Assembly: GCA_046760905.1 (NCBI GenBank)
Contig: JBHIFB010000046.1
Span: forward strand, 1-23,578
DNA length: 23,578 nt
Direction of reading: 5' to 3'
From: JBHIFB01 sp046760905
GTDB lineage: Bacteria > Gemmatimonadota > CAZMKB01
The notes beneath the pieces are model-generated. The model was not told the origin of the DNA, ran no database searches, and saw only the letters and a list, made by a program, of their open reading frames with translations. Below, in pieces: positions 1-8,005 of the stretch. The translations under genes were made by a program, and so were the position numbers. Every line of letters starts with the position of its first letter. Position 1 is the first letter of the stretch.

Positions 1-90
1 TACTTAAAAATGCGGCTTTCCCCTTCCTGCTCGACCAGGATGGGTACCCAGATGCTCCCACGACTCGCTCAAGGACTCTGAGTTCCAGGA
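1..90 (+). repeat. Partial copy of terminal repeat (inverted relative to the right end)
   Basis: Positions 1-37 are identical to the reverse complement of 23432-23468. Positions 40-82 match the reverse complement of 23536-23578 with about three mismatches. The core carries the 10-bp palindrome TGGGTACCCA at 41-50. The copy is cut by the window edge. No reading frame is conserved between copies, because a one-base difference near the palindrome shifts the phase, so I treat it as a non-coding dispersed repeat. It ends shortly before the first gene, and no convincing promoter is visible in 1-110. Confidence 0.85.
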
Positions 91-110
91 AAATTTGGGA
101 AAGTCCACTG

Positions 111-1550
111 ATGAATCCACTTGACCACAACCGAATGGGTGGCTATTTTAGAAAAGAAATGAAATCCCTGCTCGGAAGACATTCATCATTCACTGTCATA
201 CTGATGTTTCTTGCTTTACTCCTCCTAGGCCCGTTTGAGGCAACGGCCGGAGGTGGGGATAAACAGACCACACTCGTCTACCCTCCCAGAAGCCACGCTC
301 TCGGACATAGAGCGACATCGAATCATCTGAAGCTGTTTCTCGGAAAATCTGCTCGGTTCAAGGACCCCAGCGGAATCGCCTGTGTGAAGCTCAAAGCATG
401 GGATGATTCCAAGACAGAATCGGACGACGACGAACTTTTCGTTGTGCTCGTAAACAGAGGCCGCAAGGAGATTCTGTTCAACAACTCAATGACCTCGATA
501 ACGAGACTGAGTGGTGATTCCGGACTGAACCTAACAGATCCTAGAGGAGTCGGCGTTGATGAATCGGGTAATGTGTATGTGGCGGATACCGTCGAAAGAC
601 ATATTGTGAAATTGAGCCTTGATGAGAAGAACAGGTTGAAATTTGTTTCTACTTTTCCCGATGGGGCTGGTGCGGGAGAGGTCCTGAGAGAACCGGTCGG
701 TGTGTGCGTTTCTCATGACGGCAGGGTTTTTGTCGCAGATAGATCGAAGAATGAGATTGTCATATTCAGCCCGGAAGGAAATCTTCTCCGAAGTTTTGAA
801 GGTGGCGAGGTTGGCGAAAATGGAATATTCAAGCCAATAGACGTGGAAGTACTCACCAAGGATGAGCCGTGGAACTTTTTTGGCAGCAACTCTCTTTACA
901 TCCTGGACATGGACGGGAAGAGGATTCAGAAATTGTCGGCCGAGGGGGAGAGGGAAGAGGTTTTTTACGCTAAGGATCTAGGAATGCTGGGAGCATCCTT
1001 CAGTTCGATTGCCGTGGACTACTATTCCCAGGTTTATGTTACCGATATCAAGAATCATTGCATACACAAATTCGACAGGAAACTCAGACATCTCGCAACC
1101 TTCGGCAAAAGAGGCACAGGTGATGGAGGATTCATCTCGCCCTCTGGAATCGCGATCTGGAGAAGGTTCGGCCAGGTCTTTGTGGCCGATTCGGTCAGTG
1201 TTCAATATTTGTGGATCGGAACCGACGTCCTCCTGCCGGGAGGGGTCGGGAAAGACAGCGCGATAATCAGAAAGAATGAGAGGGGCCGATCGACCATACA
1301 AGTCAGTTTCGACATAACCGAACCTTCCGAAATTCATATGCACCTTGAGGGGAGTGAAGGAAAGAACATTCCTCTCATCGAATGGAGAAGGTATTTCCCG
1401 AAGTCACTCAATCTCACTCTGCCCCTTGGCAAGCTGAGCGAAGAAGAATACGGGGACCTTCTCAGGCTTGTCATAAAAGCAAGGCCAACGTATTCATCCA
1501 AGGAGTCTTTCGAGAAGAAGGTGACTTTACCCGTAAGAGTAATACGATGA
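111..1550 (+). CDS. Exported NHL-repeat beta-propeller protein
   Basis: Predicted secreted or periplasmic protein of 479 residues made mostly of NHL-type repeats. Six propeller strand sets can be seen at about 84-120, 141-169, 193-219, 241-275, 297-323 and 343-370, with the typical pattern P-x-G-(I/V)-x-V...G-x-(V/L)-(Y/F)-V-A-D. This fits a six-bladed propeller used for protein or carbohydrate contacts. The last 100 residues form a separate beta-rich region of unknown role. A signal peptide (h-region FTVILMFLALLLLG, likely cut after EATA) is preceded by an unusually long 27-residue n-region. An internal ATG at 159 (MKSLLGRHSS) gives a more normal signal peptide and may be the true start; neither start has a strong Shine-Dalgarno sequence. 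It is first in a co-directional envelope-gene group. The ligand cannot be predicted. Confidence 0.85.
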   Translation: MNPLDHNRMGGYFRKEMKSLLGRHSSFTVILMFLALLLLGPFEATAGGGDKQTTLVYPPRSHALGHRATSNHLKLFLGKSARFKDPSGIACVKLKAWDDSKTESDDDELFVVLVNRGRKEILFNNSMTSITRLSGDSGLNLTDPRGVGVDESGNVYVADTVERHIVKLSLDEKNRLKFVSTFPDGAGAGEVLREPVGVCVSHDGRVFVADRSKNEIVIFSPEGNLLRSFEGGEVGENGIFKPIDVEVLTKDEPWNFFGSNSLYILDMDGKRIQKLSAEGEREEVFYAKDLGMLGASFSSIAVDYYSQVYVTDIKNHCIHKFDRKLRHLATFGKRGTGDGGFISPSGIAIWRRFGQVFVADSVSVQYLWIGTDVLLPGGVGKDSAIIRKNERGRSTIQVSFDITEPSEIHMHLEGSEGKNIPLIEWRRYFPKSLNLTLPLGKLSEEEYGDLLRLVIKARPTYSSKESFEKKVTLPVRVIR

Positions 1551-1634
1551 GAGGAGACAAACTGCACTGATACGCATTCATCACTCATTCTGGCTCCCGG
1601 AACAAGCGTCACGGATGGGTGTAGGGAGCATGGT

Positions 1635-1639
1635 GGAGG
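1635..1639 (+). promoter_or_regulatory. Ribosome binding site deciding the start of the PorV-like gene
   Basis: GGAGG lies five bases before the ATG at 1645. The upstream in-frame ATGs at 1615 and 1630 have no properly spaced Shine-Dalgarno sequence, so 1645 is preferred. Confidence 0.65.
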
Positions 1640-1644
1640 CGGAG

Positions 1645-2685
1645 ATGCATTCGGGATCTGCAATCAAGCGAATTTTCTCGCCTGTTTTTAAACTGTGCTG
1701 GACGGCTGTCGTGGTCCTATCGTTCTCTAATCATCTGTTCGGACAGAGTAAGTTCGCAGGTGAATCTTTCAGCAGGGGTGTTGGGGGAAGGGGCCTTGCG
1801 ATGGGGAGCGCCTACGTCTCAATCGCACAGGGGGCTTCGTCTCTCTACTGGAATCCGGCAGGGATGTCAGGACTCGAAGCAAGGGAGCTAATGGCGATGC
1901 ACTCGGAGAGTTTCGGGGGAGAGGTTGACTACGATTACCTGGGCTTTATACAGCCAATCTCCCGAGAACCCTCGAAGAGCGCTTTTGGAGTTGGTGTGAT
2001 ACGGCTGGGTGTGTCGGGCTTCCAGGAGACGGCTCTGCCCGACTCGACAAAACCGGTGGGTCCTGGCAACAGACCCTTCGTAGTGGATACTTTCTCAACG
2101 GCGGATTACGCGTTTCTATTCGGTTATTCCCGAGAGATTACAGAAGAGCTCAGGATGGGCGGTAATGTAAAAGTCCTGCACAAGAGTCTTCACGAAGAAT
2201 CAGCGACAGGATTCGGGTTCGATCTCGGGATCCTCTACAAACCTATCTCTCTTTCACCCATTCAGATCGGGGTAGGCTTCCAGGATGCCACTACCACTTT
2301 TCTCGCCTTTTCAACCGGGAAGCACGAGAGGATAAGACCCACCATGCGCATCGGTGCCTCCACTGCCGGCGGCATCAGGCTGTGGAATGGGAGTTTCATC
2401 CTCGCAACCGATGTCGTCTTCAGATTCGAGGACCGTGGATCGCAGGTTGACAACTTCTCATTCGGAGCAGTGAGTGGTACCTATCACATAGGAGGGGAAT
2501 ACCTGATTGATCGCGAGCACCTCAAGGGATTGAATCTGGCCTTGCGGGGAGGCCTCGACGAGGAGGTCCCGTCTGCAGGGGCGGGCATTGGTATCGGAAG
2601 GTTCCGGTTTGACTATGCATGGCTTGGGAAGGTGGATGACGATCTCGGGACGAGCAATCGCATTTCGATGTCAGTGAGTCTTTGA
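1645..2685 (+). CDS. PorV/PorQ-family (UPF0164-like) outer-membrane beta-barrel protein
   Basis: After a signal peptide (KRIFSPVFKLCWTAVVVLSF, cut near LFGQ) the mature protein opens with the family signature: GGRGLAMGSAYVSIAQGA followed by SLYWNPAGMSGL. Alternating amphipathic beta strands then run to the end, finishing in a short strand ISMSVSL. Relatives fold as FadL-like outer-membrane barrels; in Bacteroidota, PorV shuttles type IX secretion cargo, but many members have no known role. The frame extends upstream to ATG 1615, but the Shine-Dalgarno sequence supports 1645 (346 residues). The stop codon overlaps the next start. Because the window encodes proteins with type-IX-like C-terminal tails, a secretion role is possible but not shown. 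Confidence 0.82.
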   Translation: MHSGSAIKRIFSPVFKLCWTAVVVLSFSNHLFGQSKFAGESFSRGVGGRGLAMGSAYVSIAQGASSLYWNPAGMSGLEARELMAMHSESFGGEVDYDYLGFIQPISREPSKSAFGVGVIRLGVSGFQETALPDSTKPVGPGNRPFVVDTFSTADYAFLFGYSREITEELRMGGNVKVLHKSLHEESATGFGFDLGILYKPISLSPIQIGVGFQDATTTFLAFSTGKHERIRPTMRIGASTAGGIRLWNGSFILATDVVFRFEDRGSQVDNFSFGAVSGTYHIGGEYLIDREHLKGLNLALRGGLDEEVPSAGAGIGIGRFRFDYAWLGKVDDDLGTSNRISMSVSL

Positions 2686-3278
2686 ACGTGACCCGCGCAC
2701 CGATCACCTTCGAGATACGAAGAAAACTCATTCATCTTGTCCCACTTGTCATACCTCTCGTATCCACATTCGACCTGCTGCAGAAGGGCCCCTTGCTCAT
2801 AATTGTGGCCGTATCGACCCTCGTTGCTCTCTGGCTCGACTTTGCGAGGAGACGATCGGGTCCCGTGAAGACCTTCTTTTTCCGAATTTTCGGTTCGTTC
2901 CTGAGGAAGGATGAAACAGATACTGCCGTTGCATCCACATATTATTTTACAGGTATGTTCTTGTCCATTGCACTCTTTCCACGGCCGATAGCGGAGGCGA
3001 GCATGTACATCCTGATATTCGGCGATACAATGGCCGCGATAGTTGGAATGAGTCTTGGCAGGGTGAAAATCTGGGGCAAGAGTCTGGAAGGCTCCATTGC
3101 GTTTTTTCTCTCCTCATGTATAATACTTTCGTTCTTAGGGAGAGTCGAGTTTGTGGTCTGGTTGCCAGGGGCGTTTGTAGCGACGATCGTCGAACTTCTC
3201 CCGATACCTTTTAGCGACAATCTGTCCATTCCTATCTCGAGCGGGTTGTGTATGTATCTAATTTCAAATTTCATCTGA
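2682..3278 (+). CDS. Diacylglycerol/polyprenol kinase family membrane protein
   Basis: Polytopic inner-membrane protein of 198 residues with about six hydrophobic segments. It carries the hallmarks of the CTP-dependent lipid kinase group (Dgk1, Sec59/dolichol kinase, phytol kinase): ExRRKLIHL near residues 11-19, GDTMAAIVGMSLGR with Asp115, GKSLEGS at 132-138, and ELLPIPFSDNLSIP near 171-184. It probably phosphorylates a membrane alcohol such as diacylglycerol, undecaprenol or another polyprenol; the substrate cannot be chosen from sequence. The TTG start at 2682 shares bases with the preceding TGA stop, which suggests translational coupling; GTG at 2688 is an alternative. The next gene begins 12 bases after the stop. 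Confidence 0.8.
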   Translation: MNVTRAPITFEIRRKLIHLVPLVIPLVSTFDLLQKGPLLIIVAVSTLVALWLDFARRRSGPVKTFFFRIFGSFLRKDETDTAVASTYYFTGMFLSIALFPRPIAEASMYILIFGDTMAAIVGMSLGRVKIWGKSLEGSIAFFLSSCIILSFLGRVEFVVWLPGAFVATIVELLPIPFSDNLSIPISSGLCMYLISNFI

Positions 3279-3290
3279 GAGGAGCTCTTC

Positions 3291-4544
3291 ATGCGGACAA
3301 TCTTCATCTCATGTGCAGCCATTCTTGTACTGATGCAGAGTCTTATCGCAGGAGGGAACAGGGATCGCTTCGATGAGCTTATCGCAATCGCCCGGGCCGA
3401 AGCGAGCCTTGGTCTGTTTTCATGCGCCGCTTCACACTATGAAGAAGCCATGCTGGTTCCGGTAAAAAAGGAAAATAAAATCGGTGCAGCCTATGAGCTC
3501 GCCTCTTGTTATTCTGACGATCTGGCCGACACGGTCATGGCCATCGACACGTATCTGAGAATAGCGGAGGTATTCAGAGGATTAGATGGCGTCGATGTGG
3601 CTCTTTACAGGATAGGCAGATTGCTTGAAGAGACAGGCCAGTGCCACAACGCAGTGAGCTTCTATGAAAAACTCATCGTTGACTACCCTGAGAGCGGTTA
3701 TCTCGATTACGCCCTGGAGGGGAGCGAAAGATGTTTTCACAAGAACTTCCCTGAGAATGTGGCAGTCGTCCATGGACAGCCTGTAACCGTGATGGAGCTC
3801 GAGGATGCTATAGAAAGGCTTCCCGCAGTGTACAGGGCGAGATATTCGAGCCAGGAAGGGAAGAGAGAGTTTCTCGACAAGATGATCAAAGACAGGATAG
3901 TTGAGATATACGCGCGGGAAGCGGGCTTCACGGATGACCCAATGTACCTGAACAGGATGCACGATGCCAAGATGAAGATATTGAATGAGAAATTCTTCCT
4001 GACCGAGGTGAGGGAGAAGGTCGATGTGAGTGAAGAAGAAATCATAGAATATTACGAGTCTCATAAGGAAGAATATGTTAAGCCAGAGGAGGTGAAGGTC
4101 CGCCACATTCTCGTAGAGACCGAGAAGGAGGCTCAGGAAATCTTGAAGGAACTTGGGGAAGGTAAGAGTTTCGAGGACCTCGCACAGGATTTCTCGATTG
4201 ATATGAGGACAAATGATAAGGGTGGGGACCTTGGATTCATATCGAGGGGGAGAACGGTGAAGGAAATAGAGGAGGTGGCGTTCTCACTCGGACCTGGCGA
4301 AATCTCGGATGTGGTAAAGAGCAGGTTCGGATACCACATCGTGAAGGTGGAAGCGAGAAGGCCGGAAAGCATACGATCCCTCGATGAGATGCGGGAGCTC
4401 GTCATATCAGAGGTGAGGAGGATCAAGGAAGAGGAGAGATCGAGGGAAGTCATGTCTGAGTTGAAGAAAAAGTACAATGTGAGAATCTTCGAGGATAAGA
4501 TAGGAGGTGATATAACCGCCACAGGGGATAGTGGAGAGCGGTAA
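3291..4544 (+). CDS. Exported parvulin-type peptidyl-prolyl isomerase with N-terminal TPR region
   Basis: Predicted periplasmic foldase of 417 residues. Order: signal peptide (MRTIFISCAAILVLMQSLIAG); helical TPR-like region at about 20-150 (ASLGLFSCAASHYEEAML, VALYRIGRLLEETGQCHNAV); SurA/PrsA-like helical domain beginning VAVVHGQPVTVMELEDAI; a single PpiC rotamase domain at about 265-355 (VKVRHILV, GGDLGFISRG, FSLGPGEISDVV, FGYHIVKV); and a charged C-terminal helix. The family helps outer-membrane and secreted proteins fold. GAGGAG at 3279-3284 sits six bases before the ATG. The context with a beta-barrel gene and several exported enzymes fits a SurA-like role, although the N-terminal TPR part differs from standard SurA. 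Confidence 0.88.
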   Translation: MRTIFISCAAILVLMQSLIAGGNRDRFDELIAIARAEASLGLFSCAASHYEEAMLVPVKKENKIGAAYELASCYSDDLADTVMAIDTYLRIAEVFRGLDGVDVALYRIGRLLEETGQCHNAVSFYEKLIVDYPESGYLDYALEGSERCFHKNFPENVAVVHGQPVTVMELEDAIERLPAVYRARYSSQEGKREFLDKMIKDRIVEIYAREAGFTDDPMYLNRMHDAKMKILNEKFFLTEVREKVDVSEEEIIEYYESHKEEYVKPEEVKVRHILVETEKEAQEILKELGEGKSFEDLAQDFSIDMRTNDKGGDLGFISRGRTVKEIEEVAFSLGPGEISDVVKSRFGYHIVKVEARRPESIRSLDEMRELVISEVRRIKEEERSREVMSELKKKYNVRIFEDKIGGDITATGDSGER

Positions 4545-4628
4545 CCCTCAATAACTTACTTCGCACAGATCCGGGTTGGTCGCTTAGGTACATAAATTGA
4601 AGCCTGCCTGTCGAGTTTGGGGTTACCG
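4539..4628. other. Long-spaced inverted repeat in the gap before polA
   Basis: CGGTAACCC at 4539-4547 (including the TAA stop of the isomerase gene) is complementary to GGGTTACCG at 4620-4628, with a 72-base gap between arms. This covers most of the 133-base gap before polA. It may be an RNA pairing or an operator pair, or chance. No good sigma-70 promoter was seen in this gap. Confidence 0.3.
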
Positions 4629-4677
4629 TAAGTAGGATGGAGCTCGAAGCGAAGGAAATCATTTCCATGGAGAGTAC

Positions 4678-7383
4678 GTGAACGTCGGCAGCAAGAACAC
4701 TATTTTCCTCATAGATGGATATGCCCTGCTTTACAGGTCGTATTTTGCCTTCCTGAAAAATCCCCTGACGACTTCAAAGGGAGAGAACGTCAGCGCCATC
4801 TATGGATTTCTGAATTCCATCCTCAAGATAGTCAGGGATCACCACCCCGATTATCTCTGTCTCGTCTACGATACAAAAGAGCCCACGTTCAGACACGAGA
4901 TCTATCCGGAGTACAAGGCGACCCGAGAGAAGATGCCTGAAGATCTTGCCGAACAGATACCGAAGACGAGGGAGATTGCCGAAGCCATGGGGATCCCGAT
5001 TGTTGAGCTCGTCGGTTATGAGGCAGATGATGTCATCGGTACCCTTGCAGTTAGAGCTCTAAGTAAGGGTCTTGATGCTGTCATTGTTTCTGGAGACAAG
5101 GATTTCTATCAGCTTGTTCAGGAAGGGCTCATGCTTTATGATCCAAGGAAGGCGGGGAAGGACGATGAGTGGGTAGGGACCAAAAACGCTCACCTGAAGT
5201 TCGGGGTTCCGGCGGAAATGGTGAGAGATGTGCTCGCACTCATGGGTGACAGTTCAGATAACGTTCCAGGGGTTCCGGGCATAGGGAAAAAGACAGCGGT
5301 CAAACTGATACGTGAACATGGTTCACTTGATGGGATCTATGATAATCTGGAGAAGATATCATCGAAGAGCTTGCATGATAAGCTCAGTGATAACAGAGAG
5401 AGCGCATTCTTATCTAGGGATCTTGTGACTATAGATGTTGATCTACAGTTGGAGCTCGATATGGAGCACCTGAGAACAAAAGCCCCTGATGAGGCGAGAC
5501 TGCTCAGGATATTCGACGAGCTCGAGTTTCACAGCTTGAAGAGAAGGTTTTTTGGATCTGTGGAGGCAACGGGGGAGGCAATTGAAGTGAACTATGTGCT
5601 CATCGATGACATGTCCGGTTTCCAAGAGCTTATAACCAAAATCTCAAGGGGAGGGCTTATCTCTCTCGATCTCGAAACCACGGATCTGGATCCGGTGAAA
5701 GCCGAGATCGTCGGAATTTCCATTTCCATGGAAGAGGGGAAAGGCTACTATATCCCGCTTATGCATGAGGAAGGTGCGAACCTTCCTGTCGACGAGGTGT
5801 TATCAAGTTTGAAGCCGCTACTCGAGTCGGCAGTATTAAAGAAAGTGGGGCAGAATCTGAAATACGACGCCTCTGTCCTTGCGGGCTATGGCATAAATCT
5901 ATCCGGCATTCACTTCGATACGATGATTGCGGCATACCTTCTGGATCCGACCCGCAGGTCATACAGCCTTGACCAGCTGGTGAGCGGCTTTCTCAGGCAC
6001 AAGATGCGCTCTTACGATGAAGTCACGGGAGTGGGGAAAAAAAGGATACCATTCACCAGGGTTCCGGTGTTGGTGGCGAAGGATTACTCCTGTGAGGATG
6101 CGGATTACACCCTCAGGCTTTTCAGGCTGCTCGAGCCGGAGCTAAGGGAGAAGGATCTCTTCGATCTTTTACAGAGGGTGGAACTTCCCCTCATCACCGT
6201 GCTTGTGGGCATGGAGAGGACCGGGGTGAGTATAGACGCGCCGTTTTTCGCAGAGCTCTCAAGGAAGATGGGTTCTATGATGAGAGGAATAGAAGGCGAG
6301 ATCTATGAAATTGCCGGTGAAGTGTTCAATATCAATTCCACAAAGCAGCTCTCAGAAATTCTCTTCAGGAAACTCAAAATACCTGTTGTGAAAAGGACGA
6401 AGACCGGCTACTCGACAGACAGCGAGGTTCTGGAAACCCTTTCCCGGGAATATGAGATCGCCCGGAAGCTTCTCGATTATCGGGAGCTCTCAAAGCTCAG
6501 ATCGACATATGTTGATGCCCTGCCGAAACAAATAAATCCACGGACGGGAAGAGTCCACACATCCTTCAACCAGGTGATGACCGCCACCGGTAGGCTTTCA
6601 TCGAGCGAACCGAATCTGCAGAATATCCCGGTGAGGACGGAGCTGGGCAGAGAGATAAGAAAGGGCTTCATTCCCTCCGCACCGGAGAGGGTTCTGCTCA
6701 CCGCAGACTACTCACAGATCGAGTTAAGAATTGTGGCTCATGTCTCTAGAGATGAGAATATGATAAGCGCATTCAACTTCGGCGCTGATATACACAGGCA
6801 AACTGCCGCCCTAGTCTTTGGTGTGAGTCAGGAGGAGGTGACACCGGAGCTGAGGTCGCGGGCGAAAGAGATCAACTTCGGTGTGATATACGGTATGGGA
6901 CCATTCGGGCTTTCCAGACGCCTCGACATCCCCATGGAAGAGGCAAGAGGCTTCATCGACAGTTACTTCCAGCGATACAGTGGTGTAAAGGCTTATATTG
7001 ATAAGACGGTCGAGGAAGCGAAGGAGAGGGGCTATGTGACCACTCTCCTCGGCAGGAGAAGATATCTGCCGGGTATTCACAGCAGGAACAGGAACGTGAG
7101 GGAATTCGCCATCAGGACCGCAATAAACTCCCCGATTCAGGGAACAGCGGCGGATCTTATAAAGATAGCGATGATCGACATCCACAGGGAGCTCGAGAGT
7201 TTGGGACTCGATGCGAAGATGATAATTCAGGTGCATGATGAGCTGGTCTTCGATGTCGATAAATCAGCTGTAGAGGATTTGAGGCGGATAGTGAGGCATA
7301 AGATGGAAAGAGCACTGGAGCTTATCGTTCCTGTCACCGTTGATATTGGCGTAGGAGATAGCTGGTACTCATGTAAGACCTGA
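4678..7383 (+). CDS. polA: DNA polymerase I
   Basis: Full-length Pol I (901 residues) for Okazaki-fragment processing and repair. The 5'-nuclease domain covers about 1-290 (IFLIDGYALLYRSYFAF, GYEADDVIGTLA, VSGDKDFYQLV, GDSSDNVPGVPGIGKKTA). The 3'-5' exonuclease domain keeps all four metal ligands (Asp331 and Glu333 in DLETTDLD, Asp397 in NLKYDAS, Asp474 in EDADYT), so proofreading should be active, unlike in many non-enteric Pol I proteins. The polymerase domain has motif A LLTADYSQIELR (Asp677), motif B RSRAKEINFGVIYGMGPFG and motif C QVHDELVFDV (Asp854). It starts with GTG; GGAGAG lies three bases upstream, a tight spacing. coaE follows after seven bases, a common pairing. Confidence 0.98.
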   Translation: MNVGSKNTIFLIDGYALLYRSYFAFLKNPLTTSKGENVSAIYGFLNSILKIVRDHHPDYLCLVYDTKEPTFRHEIYPEYKATREKMPEDLAEQIPKTREIAEAMGIPIVELVGYEADDVIGTLAVRALSKGLDAVIVSGDKDFYQLVQEGLMLYDPRKAGKDDEWVGTKNAHLKFGVPAEMVRDVLALMGDSSDNVPGVPGIGKKTAVKLIREHGSLDGIYDNLEKISSKSLHDKLSDNRESAFLSRDLVTIDVDLQLELDMEHLRTKAPDEARLLRIFDELEFHSLKRRFFGSVEATGEAIEVNYVLIDDMSGFQELITKISRGGLISLDLETTDLDPVKAEIVGISISMEEGKGYYIPLMHEEGANLPVDEVLSSLKPLLESAVLKKVGQNLKYDASVLAGYGINLSGIHFDTMIAAYLLDPTRRSYSLDQLVSGFLRHKMRSYDEVTGVGKKRIPFTRVPVLVAKDYSCEDADYTLRLFRLLEPELREKDLFDLLQRVELPLITVLVGMERTGVSIDAPFFAELSRKMGSMMRGIEGEIYEIAGEVFNINSTKQLSEILFRKLKIPVVKRTKTGYSTDSEVLETLSREYEIARKLLDYRELSKLRSTYVDALPKQINPRTGRVHTSFNQVMTATGRLSSSEPNLQNIPVRTELGREIRKGFIPSAPERVLLTADYSQIELRIVAHVSRDENMISAFNFGADIHRQTAALVFGVSQEEVTPELRSRAKEINFGVIYGMGPFGLSRRLDIPMEEARGFIDSYFQRYSGVKAYIDKTVEEAKERGYVTTLLGRRRYLPGIHSRNRNVREFAIRTAINSPIQGTAADLIKIAMIDIHRELESLGLDAKMIIQVHDELVFDVDKSAVEDLRRIVRHKMERALELIVPVTVDIGVGDSWYSCKT

Positions 7384-7390
7384 GAGTTCA

Positions 7391-8005
7391 ATGCTGCGGG
7401 TAGGTCTCACTGGAAATATAGGAAGCGGTAAGAGTACCGTTGCACGAATATGGGCCGATCTTGGAGCATGCATAATTGATGCCGATATCATCGCCAGGGA
7501 AGTCCTCACGCCTGGTTCCATTACTCATGAAAAAGTTGTTTATGTGTTCGGAGAAGAAATATTTGATGAGAGTGGAATGCTTGACAGAAAAAGACTCGCC
7601 GATATAGTGTTCAACGACCCACAAAAGCTCGCGACCCTCAACGAACTCGTCCATCCTCCGGTCATCAAAAGGATTCAGGATATAATGGAAAAGTACAGCT
7701 CAGAAAGCGGCCTAATCTGCGTTGTGGAGGCCGCATTGATCCTCGAATGCGGGCGGGAAGCCGATTACGATTTGATCGTAGTGGTGGATGCCGATCCCCG
7801 GGAGTGTGTGAAGCGGGTGATGGAGGAAAGGGATCTGACGAGGGAGGAGGTGGAAAGAGTTTTTGGCTCTCAGATGAGTGCCAGTGAGAAAAAAGTGAAG
7901 GCTGATTTCATCATTCACAACAACGGCAGCCTCGAGGAACTGAGACTCGAAGCCATCTCCGTCTACGAGTCTATGAAGAAACTGGAGGAGAAAAGTCGTA
8001 CATGA
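7391..8005 (+). CDS. coaE: Dephospho-CoA kinase
   Basis: Catalyses the last step of coenzyme A synthesis: ATP-dependent 3'-phosphorylation of dephospho-CoA in the cytoplasm. The P-loop GNIGSGKST lies near residues 8-16, followed by the family motif DADIIAREVL. The VVEAALILECG and DPRECVKRVMEERDLTREE segments match the substrate-binding and lid regions. Length (204) is normal. The start is seven bases after polA, and the TGA stop overlaps the ATG of the following secreted protease (ATGA at 8002-8005), so all three genes are likely co-transcribed. Nothing suggests a regulatory link between CoA synthesis and the protease. Confidence 0.97.
   Translation: MLRVGLTGNIGSGKSTVARIWADLGACIIDADIIAREVLTPGSITHEKVVYVFGEEIFDESGMLDRKRLADIVFNDPQKLATLNELVHPPVIKRIQDIMEKYSSESGLICVVEAALILECGREADYDLIVVVDADPRECVKRVMEERDLTREEVERVFGSQMSASEKKVKADFIIHNNGSLEELRLEAISVYESMKKLEEKSRT

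Noticed and set aside
1645..2685. Calling a functional type IX secretion system from the PorV-like protein and PNPFNP tails.
   Set aside because: No core translocon or motor gene is in the window, and PorV/PorQ-like barrels and FlgD-like tails occur in phyla where the system is not proven.
5549..5566. An 18-base exact match between polA and the gap at 21141-21158.
   Set aside because: Isolated, without flanking similarity, and one copy is inside a conserved gene. Somewhat unlikely by chance but not enough to call a repeat.
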